Shown here piece after piece: positions 1 to 10,133 of a stretch of 64,000 bases of DNA. The position numbers and the translations under genes are program-made. Each line of letters starts with the position of its first letter. The first letter of the stretch is position 1. The DNA comes from Paraburkholderia caledonica NBRC 102488 (GTDB lineage Bacteria; Pseudomonadota; Gammaproteobacteria; Burkholderiales; Burkholderiaceae), in NCBI RefSeq assembly GCF_000685095.1, contig NZ_BAYE01000001.1:434001-498000 (forward strand). The letters run 5' to 3'. Under the pieces are notes generated by a model. That model was not told the origin of the DNA and did no database searches. It worked only from the letters and a program-made list of their open reading frames with translations.

Positions 1-24
1 TGTTTCCGAAGCTTCTGCCGCCCG

Positions 25-44
25 GGGTCGCGCATGCGCGACCC
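25..44. terminator. GC-rich perfect hairpin downstream of the molybdopterin oxidoreductase gene
   Basis: A perfect 20-bp inverted repeat (GGGTCGCG / CGCGACCC around CATG) lies just after the stop codon of the minus-strand gene ending at 52. It is in the right place to end that transcript, but no T run follows it on the minus strand, so it may be an RNA 3'-end stabiliser or a factor-assisted terminator instead. Confidence 0.4.
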
Positions 45-51
45 GCGCGCG

Positions 52-843
52 TCAGGAGCCTCCGAACCAGTTGTAGCCCTGGTCGACCCAATAGCCGCCA
101 GGATACGTGTTGGTGACGAACATCTCGACGATGTGCTTCGGGTTCTTGTAGCCGAGCTTGGTCGGCATGCGCAGCTTCATCGGGAAGCCGTATTTCGCGG
201 GCAGGCGCTCGCCGTCGTACGAGAACGTGAGCAGCGTCTGCGGATGCAGCGCGGTGGGCATGTCGATGCTTTCGTAGTAGTCGTCCGCGCATTTGAAGCC
301 GACGTACTTCGCACTCGTGTCCGCGCCGATGCGACGCAGAAAATCGCCGAACGGCGTGCCGCCCCAACGACCTATCGCGCTCCACCCTTCCACGCAGATA
401 TGCCGAGTGATCTGCTCCGCGTGCGGCAGCGCGTACAACTCGGGCAAGCTCCAGACGCGCTGGCCGGTCACGAGGCCGCTGATTTTCAGCTTGTAGCCGG
501 AAGCGTCGACCTGCGGCACCTCGTCGATACCGTAGTAAGCATTGAACGGAAACGGCCGCGTGATCTGCGCTTCGGTGTAAGTCGGCGCCAGTTGTCCCGG
601 ATCGAACAGCGCGGCTTGCGCGCGATCGTTCAGGCGCGAGACGGCAGTGAGAAACTTGTTGACCGATTCGTCGTCGGTCAGCGAGCAGCCGGTCAGCATC
701 GACAAACCGCCAAGCGACAGTAGCTGCTTGCCGAAGAGACGCCGCGACGGCATCGAAAGCTCGCGCCTGACGTCGATCAGAATCGACTCACGGTCCAGTT
801 TGCCAGCGACATTCGTCGCAGAGTTTTTAATGAGATTGTTCAT
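52..843 (-). CDS. Periplasmic molybdopterin-dependent oxidoreductase (sulfite oxidase/MsrP-like family)
   Basis: 263 aa. The body matches the sulfite-oxidase-type molybdopterin fold. The expected molybdenum-ligand cysteine is C150 in a HICVEGWSAIG context, followed by GGTPF. Residues 33-40 (SRRLFGKQ) form a Tat-like twin-arginine motif. A hydrophobic stretch then ends in LTGC (C53), so the protein may be a Tat-exported lipoprotein. The ATG at 843 gives a 30-residue N-terminal tail before the twin arginine; a second ATG at 753 sits right at that motif. The b-type cytochrome gene lies immediately upstream on the same strand and is the likely electron partner. The natural substrate cannot be read from the sequence; methionine sulfoxide or a similar oxide is one possibility. 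Confidence 0.85.
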   Translation of the reverse strand: MNNLIKNSATNVAGKLDRESILIDVRRELSMPSRRLFGKQLLSLGGLSMLTGCSLTDDESVNKFLTAVSRLNDRAQAALFDPGQLAPTYTEAQITRPFPFNAYYGIDEVPQVDASGYKLKISGLVTGQRVWSLPELYALPHAEQITRHICVEGWSAIGRWGGTPFGDFLRRIGADTSAKYVGFKCADDYYESIDMPTALHPQTLLTFSYDGERLPAKYGFPMKLRMPTKLGYKNPKHIVEMFVTNTYPGGYWVDQGYNWFGGS

Positions 844-875
844 GATTCGGTATCCGTAACATTCGCGCGAAGCAT

Positions 876-1514
876 TTATCGACCGCGCAACATGGCAAGC
901 AGCGAGCGAGGCACGAGGGCGACCATCGCCAGATGAACGACGATGAACGCAGCCATCAGCGCCATCGCGCAGAAGTGGACGATGCGGGCGTTGTCGTAGC
1001 CGCCCATCAACTCGCGCAGCAGCGGGAACTGCACCGACTTCCAGATTGCGAGCCCCGACAGCACCAGCACGAGCAGATCGAGAACGACGAACAGGTAGGC
1101 GAATTTCTGCACCGCGTTGTAGACCCGCAAGTCCGCGTGCGACAGCTTGCCGGTCAACGCGGCGATGAAATCGTGCAACACCGCGCGCGGCGAGACCGGC
1201 AAGAACTTGCGGAAGAAACGTCCGGTCGCAAGATTCAACGCGAGATACGCGAGGCCGTTGAAAACCAGCAGCCACATCGCTGCGAAATGCCATTGCAATG
1301 CGCCGCCTAGCCAACCGCCGAGCGTGATTTCCGTCGGGAAACGGAACGCGGGAAAGACCGGTGACGCGTCGTAAATGCGCCAGCCCGACAGCATCATGAC
1401 GATCGCCGCGAGTGCGTTGAGCCAATGCGTGATGCGCACCCATACCGGATGTATCACGCCGCTGGAGGGCGCGGCAGGCGGTGCGCTGTCGCGAACAACA
1501 TGAGGCGTTGCCAT
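876..1514 (-). CDS. Cytochrome b561-type membrane subunit (diheme b cytochrome)
   Basis: 212 aa with about four hydrophobic segments. Histidines that could bind heme are H30 in the first helix region (VRITHWLNA), one in LQWHFAAMW, and two in the last helices (VHFCAMALM and VVHLAMV). This is the pattern of the Ni/Fe-hydrogenase and thiosulfate-reductase b-type cytochromes. The start at 1514 was chosen because upstream in-frame sequence overlaps the next gene and has no membrane character. It is transcribed towards the molybdopterin oxidoreductase with a 32-bp gap, so the two probably form a quinol-linked electron-transfer pair with the redox enzyme in the periplasm. Confidence 0.8.
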   Translation of the reverse strand: MATPHVVRDSAPPAAPSSGVIHPVWVRITHWLNALAAIVMMLSGWRIYDASPVFPAFRFPTEITLGGWLGGALQWHFAAMWLLVFNGLAYLALNLATGRFFRKFLPVSPRAVLHDFIAALTGKLSHADLRVYNAVQKFAYLFVVLDLLVLVLSGLAIWKSVQFPLLRELMGGYDNARIVHFCAMALMAAFIVVHLAMVALVPRSLLAMLRGR

Positions 1515-1540
1515 GAGAATCTCCGTTGATTGACGCGCGC

Positions 1541-2395
1541 TCAATGGCAGGCGGCCAGTTCGGCCACCTGCAGCACGTCGCCGGTTGCTGCGTTCTGGAC
1601 AAAAGCGACTACGCCGAATCTGTCGGCCGACGCGTTTGAGTTTTTGTTGGGATCGGCATTGGCATCGGCATCGTCGAAACGAATGTCGCGGGTGATCTGC
1701 GCATTGCCGCCGACGAGCGGCACCGGCCCTATCCATTGCCGCACCACTCGTTCGTGATGCAATGTCGCGCCGCGATTCTCGCCGGCGCCGACCTGCGAGC
1801 TCAGCGAGTTTTCATACACCGCGACGTAGGCATCGAGCGGCCCGGCGGTATCGGCAGCCTTGCTGTCAAAGCGCGCTGCGACGTTGAATGCGCCGCCCGT
1901 CTGCGGCTTCAGTTCGAGGGCGACGTTCGCCCGTGCCGGCTCAGCCACGAGCTTGCCGACGCGACCTTCGAAACTGTCGCGTTGCGACCAGCTTCGCATC
2001 TCCCGCCCCGCCACGAAAACTTCAGGCGTGTAGATGGTGTGACCGCCCGCAAGATCGGTGAGCGCCTGCTGACGTTCAGTGAAGCGGTGCTGCGAGAAGC
2101 GATCAGTCCAACCGAGGCTGTTCCAGTAGTCGACGTGCAACGCCAGAGGCACGATGCTTTGCGTCGAACCGCCGTGCTTCCATTGGCTGAGCCATTGGTC
2201 GGCGGGCGGACAGCTATTGCACCCTTCGCTGCTGTACAACTCGACGAGTGCAACGCGATGCGCTGGACTACGCGCGCTGCACATCGCGCCGGCTGCATTT
2301 GCCAGACCGCTCGCGGACAACATGGCTATTGCACTGAAAAGTGCGACGACTCGAACGAACGGTCGGCGCGCGCGGCGCATGACAATTGATTGCAT
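1541..2395 (-). CDS. DUF1223 family secreted protein, thioredoxin-like
   Basis: 284 aa. An N-terminal hydrophobic signal peptide ends near ANAAGA. The mature part begins VALVELYSSEGCNSCPPAD, with a CxxC pair at C59/C62, the hallmark of the DUF1223 family, which is generally considered thioredoxin-like but has no established role. It is the first gene of a three-gene minus-strand set with the cytochrome and the molybdopterin enzyme (26-bp gap to the cytochrome). A thiol-redox or maturation role for the neighbours is therefore plausible but is inference only. An alternative ATG lies five codons downstream (MRRARR). Confidence 0.8.
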   Translation of the reverse strand: MQSIVMRRARRPFVRVVALFSAIAMLSASGLANAAGAMCSARSPAHRVALVELYSSEGCNSCPPADQWLSQWKHGGSTQSIVPLALHVDYWNSLGWTDRFSQHRFTERQQALTDLAGGHTIYTPEVFVAGREMRSWSQRDSFEGRVGKLVAEPARANVALELKPQTGGAFNVAARFDSKAADTAGPLDAYVAVYENSLSSQVGAGENRGATLHHERVVRQWIGPVPLVGGNAQITRDIRFDDADANADPNKNSNASADRFGVVAFVQNAATGDVLQVAELAACH

Positions 2396-2950
2396 GACCT
2401 GCTCCTATCGGGATCTGCACGTTTGTCGATGCGCGCAGCAGGTTATGACAGTCCCCCGCAATTTTTTTTGCCTGACGTTTGCACGCGTGTTCATCGCATC
2501 ACCGATTGGCGCGGCCCGACTTACAGCAGCGAAATGTTCGCAAAGGGCATTGAAAGACGCCGTGCTAACATGCCCTTAATCACTGCGCCGCTCGCTGTCA
2601 TCACAGTCATCGTCAGCTACTCGCGGCGCGTCGCCCATCTCCTCGACAACTGCCGGCCCTTCAATGCGTCCTCCGACTTCACGCGCCCACACCCGCTTGC
2701 GCCCTCGCCGCGCAAGTGGAGGCGCGCGCGTGCAGTTCGCGCCGCATTCCGCCGACGAGCCGTCGCGAACGCTTCCGCCAGAAACGCTTCCGCTTCTCGC
2801 CGCCCGGCGCCCCACCTGACGCAGTTCGCTTCCTTGCCTGAAGCCGCGTCGTCCCCAAGGGGACTTTCGGGGCGCCGGGCCGATCACATCCGCATGATGT
2901 TTCCTCACACAGATTGCAGCCATATTGCAGATCGAATTGGAGTAGCCGCC
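2396..2950. other. Long intergenic region with a nested GC-rich inverted repeat
   Basis: 555 bp between the divergent DUF1223 gene and rnk. I see no convincing coding pattern. A perfect 12-bp inverted repeat (GCCCGGCGCCCC at 2802-2813 and its complement at 2869-2880) encloses a second perfect palindrome GTCCCCAAGGGGAC at 2851-2864. A transcript would therefore fold into a branched or two-tier stem ending about 70 nt before the rnk start. A run of eight T lies near 2463-2470. Confidence 0.5.
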
Positions 2951-3370
2951 GTGAAAACGACCAGAAGGACCAAGCAGTGTTACCTCACCGAACTCGACGT
3001 CGCCCGTCTTGAGAAGCACGCCGCCGCACCCGGCGCGGACGCACGTTTGCACGACATGCTTGACGACGTACTGGAGCGCGCGGTTATCGTCGATTCGCGC
3101 GAGATTCCGGCCAACGTGGTCACGATGAACTCGCAGGCGACGCTCGTCGACGAAAGCAGCGGTGAGCACATGACCTGGACCGTCGTCTATCCGCCCGACG
3201 CCGACTTCGCCCATGGCCGCCTGAATGTGTTCTCGCCAGTCGGTCTGGCGCTTCTCGGCGCGAAACGCGGCGAGCAGATTCGCTTCGTGCCGCCAAGCGG
3301 CGCCGAAAAGGTGCTGAAGCTGGAAAAGATCCTGTACCAGCCCGAAGCCTCGGACGATTTCACGCTGTAA
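2951..3370 (+). CDS. rnk: Regulator of nucleoside diphosphate kinase, GreA/GreB-like
   Basis: 139 aa. The C-terminal half (from ANVVTMNSQATLVDE through YPPDADFAHGRLNVFSPVGLALLGAKRGEQI) is the GreA/GreB C-terminal FKBP-like domain. The N-terminal part is the short Rnk coiled coil (YLTELDVARLEK). Rnk binds the RNA polymerase secondary-channel region and affects nucleoside diphosphate kinase expression in enterobacteria and Pseudomonas. I chose the GTG at 2951, preceded by GGAG at 2939-2942, because it gives the family's usual length. The longer in-frame extension upstream runs through the structured intergenic region and lacks family similarity. Confidence 0.85.
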   Translation: MKTTRRTKQCYLTELDVARLEKHAAAPGADARLHDMLDDVLERAVIVDSREIPANVVTMNSQATLVDESSGEHMTWTVVYPPDADFAHGRLNVFSPVGLALLGAKRGEQIRFVPPSGAEKVLKLEKILYQPEASDDFTL

Positions 3371-3574
3371 GCAAACAGGCCGCTTGGCGTAAGTGCTGCA
3401 GCGCGTCATATGCGGCGCGCCCGTCAATACAAGCATAGTGCGCAAATAGCGGATCGGCGGGCTGTAACGCGATGCGACGTCTTGCGTTTCGCTCCCGCAG
3501 ATAGCCCCGGCCGACGAGAGCGCTGCGCCTCACGCATGACGCCCATACCGGTCGCACACAGCATTGCAGACGGG

Positions 3575-3604
3575 TTGCCAAGCGGCGCCCGCCCGGTGTA
3601 TCGT
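3575..3604 (+). promoter_or_regulatory. Candidate sigma-70 promoter of the thiC riboswitch transcript
   Basis: TTGCCA (3575-3580) and TATCGT (3599-3604) are separated by 18 nt. Transcription would start near 3611, a few bases before the riboswitch begins. The rest of 3371-3574 holds nothing I recognise. Confidence 0.45.
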
Positions 3605-3615
3605 GTGCGCTGCTA

Positions 3616-3715
3616 ACGCGGGGGTCCTGCGTTGCACGGGAGTTGGAGGTCCGTGCCACGTGGGTGAGAAATACCCTTTGAACCTGATCTGGATAATGCC
3701 AGCGCAGGGAAGCGT
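3616..3715 (+). ncRNA. TPP (THI-box) riboswitch
   Basis: The 5' half has GGGGGTCC. The 3' half has the hallmark sequence GTGAGAAATACCC, TTTGAACCTGATCTGGATAA and GCCAGCGCAGGGAAGCGT. Short complementary ends (ACGC at 3616-3619 and GCGT at 3712-3715) can form P1. It sits about 105 nt upstream of thiC, the usual target in Proteobacteria, where TPP binding lowers expression by hiding the ribosome-binding site or by termination. There is no clear poly-T terminator before thiC, so a translational mechanism seems more likely (inference). Confidence 0.95.
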
Positions 3716-3807
3716 ACGGATTTCGCACTCCAGCCCTTGTGCCTCATCTCTCGCGAATTCCGACTACTTCCGTCTCGTCTCCTGCTTAGCGGCCCACATT
3801 GCTTTGA

Positions 3808-5751
<1,944 letters not shown>

Positions 5752-5820
5752 GGCCACGCGGATCTCGCACCGCTGACAGCCGCGCACGCATTTCGATGCG
5801 CGCGCAACGTCCCGCAACAA

Positions 5821-5847
5821 AAAGCCCGCCGCCAGCGGGCTTTTTTT
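5821..5847 (+). terminator. Intrinsic terminator of thiC
   Basis: A 9-bp stem AAAGCCCGC / GCGGGCTTT with a 5-nt loop runs directly into seven T, about 70 nt after the thiC stop. Confidence 0.9.
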
Positions 5848-6016
5848 CGCCCGGCGTTCAGGTACGGCTCCTGCTACGCGTTGGGAAACATTTGATTACG
5901 AAACCATCAGTCTGCTGACAACCTCATACATCTGGAAACCGTCCACAGCGATAAGATCAGCTTCAGGAACGCAATACGACAGGCGGCTTCCAATCACAAC
6001 AAAGGGAGTGAGCATC

Positions 6017-6229
6017 ATGAAATCGATTCGTAAATTGGGTTCGCTCGCGATGATCGTCGCGGTTGTCGCGAGTCTTTCGGCCTGCGAGGGAATGAGTACG
6101 CGGCAACGGGATACGGCAATCGGCGCTGGCGTAGGCGGTGCCGCGGGTGCGGTCATTGGAGGCAGTGCACTGTCCACGCTCGGCGGCGCGGCCGTGGGCG
6201 GCGTGATTGGTAACCAGGTCGGCAAGTAA
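6017..6229 (+). CDS. Small glycine-zipper lipoprotein (OsmB-like)
   Basis: 70 aa. A short signal peptide ends in a lipobox (SLSAC, C23). The mature part is a glycine-zipper 2TM-type segment (GAGVGGAAGAVIGG, then GGAAVGGVIGNQVG). Such proteins are stress-induced envelope lipoproteins of uncertain function. The ATG at 6017 is preferred over the in-frame GTG at 6008 because AAAGGGAG ends 8 nt before it. It appears monocistronic. Confidence 0.8.
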   Translation: MKSIRKLGSLAMIVAVVASLSACEGMSTRQRDTAIGAGVGGAAGAVIGGSALSTLGGAAVGGVIGNQVGK

Positions 6230-6449
6230 GCTCGCTACTGTCCGGCTGTGAAACGCGGGCTTGGGTGCAATGCCCTGTTCGCTTTCCGCTGACAAGACGT
6301 GCGCCGGGACAAGCCGTAAAACGAGGCGAAATACGCCGTTACGGTTTTGCAATCCTCTTTGCGCCGCGTGAGCGTAAGCTCGTGCAATGACGTACCGACG
6401 AAGGCGTCGGCTGCGTCGCTCGCAAGTTGCTTGCACACCGGAGCACGTC

Positions 6450-6992
6450 ATGAAGTCCCGCCTGATTGACTCTTCTCATCCCGTTCACATGCTGTCGCGG
6501 TCGCGCACGCGGCTTGGGGCTGATCGCACTCGCCAGCGCATTCCCACCAGCGGTTACATTGGCCGCGTCCGGCTCGCGCTCTGCGGCGCCGCGGGCGCAG
6601 TGGTGCTGTCGGGCTGCTATTACCCTTACGGCTACTATCCGGGCTACTACCCGGCGTATTACGCGACGGTCCCCGCCAGCGCGGCACAACGGGAAGTGCC
6701 GGTGGGCGCGGCGGGCGGCGTAGGCACCGATCCGCAGGCCGGGCAGCAAGCAATGCAAGGGCAACAGGGGCAACACGTCGAGCAGCAGCCAGGCTCGTCG
6801 TACCCGCCTGCCACCTATGTGGTCGCCCAACCGCCGGTGTACGTCGCGCCGGCTTATCCCGCGTATTATCCGCCGCCGGTTTATCCGCCCTGGTACGGCT
6901 ACGGCTATCCTGGCTGGTACGGTCCGTCCGTGTCGATCGGCTTCGGCTGGTGGTCGGGCGGACATGGCCATGGGCACGGCTACCATCATTGA
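6450..6992 (+). CDS. Tyr/Pro/Gly-rich lipoprotein with His-rich tail, function unknown
   Basis: 180 aa. After an unusually long basic N-region (about 40 residues), a hydrophobic stretch ends in VVLSGC (C56), a lipobox. The mature protein has many YY, YP and PY repeats, a central Gln-rich stretch (AGQQAMQGQQGQ), and ends in GHGHGHGYHH. The low-complexity Tyr/Pro composition suggests an envelope or surface protein, and the tail could bind metal; both are guesses. The start at 6450 follows GGAG and avoids an upstream arginine-rich run. A shorter start is possible, because the long N-region is atypical of lipoprotein signals. Confidence 0.65.
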   Translation: MKSRLIDSSHPVHMLSRSRTRLGADRTRQRIPTSGYIGRVRLALCGAAGAVVLSGCYYPYGYYPGYYPAYYATVPASAAQREVPVGAAGGVGTDPQAGQQAMQGQQGQHVEQQPGSSYPPATYVVAQPPVYVAPAYPAYYPPPVYPPWYGYGYPGWYGPSVSIGFGWWSGGHGHGHGYHH

Positions 6993-7244
6993 ACGACTTC
7001 AGGTTGAGCGAAGTGATTCTTGCCGGCGCGCGCCGCCGGCATGCGCTTCTGATTGCTCCCGTAGTTTCCCTTCTTGACGTGAGAGCCTCGGGCTCTATGC
7101 TTGGTTAAGCCGCACACAGTAACCGTTTAAAAGCGAGCCGACCGGTGCTTTTCTGCGCGGGCGGCGCTCATCCGTCCTGCAGGAGCGACGCGTCCCGTCA
7201 TTCGCAGTCACGCGTCGATTTCGAACAACAACGAAGGAGACGTG

Positions 7245-8843
7245 ATGTTTCATCAACTGCTCACTCCAGTCGGCAATTCCCTGCTTCCGTCGTTCCTCGT
7301 CGCGGCATTGCCCATCATCGTCGTGCTGTTGCTGCTCGGCTGGGCGCGCCGGCCTGCATGGCAGGCGTCGCTCGCGGGGCTGATCGTCGGCCTCGTCGTC
7401 GCGATTGCCGTGTGGCGGTTCCCAGTGGGGCTTGCGCTCGACTCCGTCGCCGCTGGCGTCGTGTTCGCGTGCTGGCCAGTCATGTGGATCGTGTTCACCG
7501 CGATCCTGCTATACAACATCGCACAACGCTCCGGCCGATTCGCGGCCTTTCGCATGTGGATGATCGACAACCTGCCGAACGACCGGCGCGTCGTGCTGGT
7601 CGTAGTGGGCTTTTCGTTCGGCGCGTTGCTGGAGGGAATTTCGGGCTTCGGCACGCCGGTCGCGATCACGAGTTCGCTGCTGATCCTGCTCGGCTTTCCG
7701 ACGCTCGAGGCGCTCACCTTCACGCTGATTTTCAACACGGCGCCCGTGGCGTTCGGTGCGCTCGGCGTGCCGATCACGGTGCTCGGTGCAGTCACGCATC
7801 TGCCCGCCGATTCGCTCGCAAAAATGGTCGGCCGCCAGTTGCCGTTCTTCGCCTTGCTGTTGCCGTTCTACGTGATCGCCGTCTATGCCGGCTTTCGAAA
7901 CATGGTGCGCGTCTGGCCGGTGCTGCTGGTTTCAGGCGCGAGCTTCGCGCTCACGCAGTTCGTCGCGTCGAACTACGTCAATTACAGCCTGACCGATGTG
8001 TTGTCGTCGATGGTGTCGCTCGTCGTCACGATCGCGTTTCTGCGCGTGTGGAAACCGGCCGCCGATCCCGCGTTCGCGGTCAATATCGACCGCGTCGGCG
8101 AAGTGCGCGGCAAGATCGGCGGCAGCCAGGGCTGGTATCCGTGGATCATCGTGTCCGTAGTCGTGATCGTCTGGACCGTGGCGAAGATCTTTCTGATCGG
8201 CGACGTGAAAGTGCCTTGGCCGGGCCTCGACAAAGCGGTGTTCATCACCTTGTACAACACACCGTACGGCGCGATCTGGGACTTCCAGCCGCTCGCCACC
8301 GGCACGGCGATTCTGGTCGCCGCGATCATCACGAGTCTGGTGGTCGGACTCAGCGCGCGTGACTTCGTCGCGGCGATCGCCGACACGTGGGTGCAGACGC
8401 GCATCGCGATTCTCACAGTCGCGACCATCGTCGGGCTCGCCTATCTGATGAACTACTCGGGGCTCACGTATACGCTCGGGCTCGGGGTCGCGTCGGTCGG
8501 ACCGTTCTTTCCGCTGGTCTCGGCGTTCCTCGGCTGGGTCGCGGTGTTCCTGTCCGGCAGCGATACGTCGGGCAATGCGCTGTTCGGCAACCTTCAAGTG
8601 GTTGCGGCCAATCAGTTGAACCTGAACCCTGTTCTGATGGCGGCGACGAACTCCTCGGGCGGCGTGATGGGCAAGATGATCTCGCCGCAAAATATCTCGA
8701 CCGGCGTGGCGACGACGGACCTCAAAGGCAAGGAAGGCGTGGTATTCGCGAAGACGTTCAAGCATTCGATTCTGTTGACCGTGCTCCTCGGCATTCTGGT
8801 CTGGCTACAGCAGAACGTCCTCCAGGGGATGATTCCGCACTGA
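7245..8843 (+). CDS. L-lactate permease family transporter (LctP/LldP)
   Basis: 532 aa, about 12-14 hydrophobic segments. Characteristic LctP sequences are LLEGISGFGTPVAI near residue 130, NTAPVAFGALGVPI, and a C-terminal FLSGSDTSGNALFGNLQ with NSSGGVMGKMISPQNI. The family carries out proton-coupled lactate or glycolate uptake. An AAGGAGA ribosome-binding site at 7234-7240 precedes the adjacent GTG-ATG pair; I use the ATG. No lactate dehydrogenase gene adjoins it, so the substrate cannot be fixed by context. Confidence 0.9.
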   Translation: MFHQLLTPVGNSLLPSFLVAALPIIVVLLLLGWARRPAWQASLAGLIVGLVVAIAVWRFPVGLALDSVAAGVVFACWPVMWIVFTAILLYNIAQRSGRFAAFRMWMIDNLPNDRRVVLVVVGFSFGALLEGISGFGTPVAITSSLLILLGFPTLEALTFTLIFNTAPVAFGALGVPITVLGAVTHLPADSLAKMVGRQLPFFALLLPFYVIAVYAGFRNMVRVWPVLLVSGASFALTQFVASNYVNYSLTDVLSSMVSLVVTIAFLRVWKPAADPAFAVNIDRVGEVRGKIGGSQGWYPWIIVSVVVIVWTVAKIFLIGDVKVPWPGLDKAVFITLYNTPYGAIWDFQPLATGTAILVAAIITSLVVGLSARDFVAAIADTWVQTRIAILTVATIVGLAYLMNYSGLTYTLGLGVASVGPFFPLVSAFLGWVAVFLSGSDTSGNALFGNLQVVAANQLNLNPVLMAATNSSGGVMGKMISPQNISTGVATTDLKGKEGVVFAKTFKHSILLTVLLGILVWLQQNVLQGMIPH

Positions 8844-9089
8844 ACCAGCGTTGGCGTAGCGGGCGCGCTGCCTCGGCGCGCTCGCGCTGTCTCGCGTCGT
8901 GAATCGCAATTTTTCTCACATCAGCGTGAGAATTGCTCGCTTTGCGCGGCTTCCCGCCACGCTTACGATCACGTGTGTCAGACGCCCTCTCCCGAAACTT
9001 GCCATTTCATTCCAGGCTGAAACGTTTCGTCCTCTCGCGCTGATACGATGCGCAGGCGTCTCGACTCAACCGCGCGCGACGCCATCACA

Positions 9090-10016
9090 ATGAATGCCAA
9101 AAATATCGTCCAGTTGCTGATCCTCGCGGCCCTGTGGGGCGCGTCGTTTCTATTTATCCGCGTCGGCGTGACCGACTTTGGCGTTGCGCCGCTGATGGCG
9201 CTGCGCGTCGGCATCGGCGCGGCCTTCCTGATCGCCGTGCTGCTCGCGCGTCGCCCTTTGCAACAATCGGCGACGATCCTGCGCACGCGCGCTTTTCCGC
9301 TGCTCGTGGTGGGCATTCTGAATTCGGCGGCGCCCTTTTGTCTCTTCGCCTATGCGGAGTTGACGCTGTCGGCGGGCGTGACGTCGGTGATCAACGCAAC
9401 GACACCGTTGTGGGGCGGCCTTGTGGCTTTCCTCTGGCTGCGCGACCGGCTGAGCGCGCTGCGCACGCTCGGCCTCGTGATCGGTTTCTTGGGCGTGCTG
9501 ATGCTGGTCTGGGATCAGATGGCCAGCCCAGGCAGCGCGTCGGCGACCCCGCTGACAACCGCGCTCGCCGCCGGCGCGGCGCTCGGCGCAACGCTGCTGT
9601 ACGGCATCGCCGCCAATTACACGAAACGTTACCTGACCGGCGTCGATGCGCTCACAGTGGCCGCCGGCACGATGACGGGCGCAACCATCGTTCTGTTGCC
9701 GCTCGCGGTGATCTACTGGCCGAGTGCGCCGATCTCGCTGCACGCGTGGGGCGCAGTGCTCGCGCTCGGCGTGGCGTGCACCGGCATCGCCTATATGCTG
9801 TTCTTCCACCTGATCGCGGTGGCCGGACCGGCGCGGGCGATCACGGTGACCTTCGTGATCCCGATCTTCGGCATTCTGTGGGGCGCGCTGTTTCTCGGCG
9901 AAGGCGTTTCACCCGGCATGCTCGAAGGGTGCGGCGTGATTCTGGTGGGTACGGCGCTGGCAACTGGCGTCATCAAGCGCTTGCCGTGGGTCGGAACCCG
10001 TCGCGCGGATACCTGA
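9090..10016 (+). CDS. EamA/DMT-family transporter
   Basis: 308 aa with ten predicted hydrophobic helices arranged as two EamA repeats (ALWGASFLFIRVGV... and ALGATLLYGIAANYTKRYL...). The C-terminal helix contains FLGEGVSPGMLEGCGVILVG, typical of drug/metabolite transporters (RhaT/YdcZ-like). The substrate is unknown; many members export amino acids or metabolites. The start at 9090 removes an unhydrophobic 14-residue extension. No operon partner. Confidence 0.85.
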   Translation: MNAKNIVQLLILAALWGASFLFIRVGVTDFGVAPLMALRVGIGAAFLIAVLLARRPLQQSATILRTRAFPLLVVGILNSAAPFCLFAYAELTLSAGVTSVINATTPLWGGLVAFLWLRDRLSALRTLGLVIGFLGVLMLVWDQMASPGSASATPLTTALAAGAALGATLLYGIAANYTKRYLTGVDALTVAAGTMTGATIVLLPLAVIYWPSAPISLHAWGAVLALGVACTGIAYMLFFHLIAVAGPARAITVTFVIPIFGILWGALFLGEGVSPGMLEGCGVILVGTALATGVIKRLPWVGTRRADT

Positions 10017-10063
10017 GGGTTGCGCAACGGGATCGGCAACGTGATCGCATCCGTCGCAACATA

Positions 10064-10100
10064 AAAAAACCCGCCCGGGAACGGTGTCCCGGACGGGCTT
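10064..10100 (-). terminator. Intrinsic terminator of bamC
   Basis: On the minus strand, AAGCCCGTCCGGGA pairs with TCCCGGGCGGGTT (one G-U pair) across a short loop and runs into seven T, about 35 nt after the bamC stop. On the plus strand no T run follows, so it mainly serves bamC. Confidence 0.8.
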
Positions 10101-10133
10101 CAGACAGCTTGCCGCCAGTTGCAGCCGCGCGCG

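Noticed and set aside
2390..2950. N-terminal extension of rnk by about 187 codons
   Set aside because: It runs through the hairpin region, has no family similarity, and a well-placed GTG start with ribosome-binding site exists at 2951.
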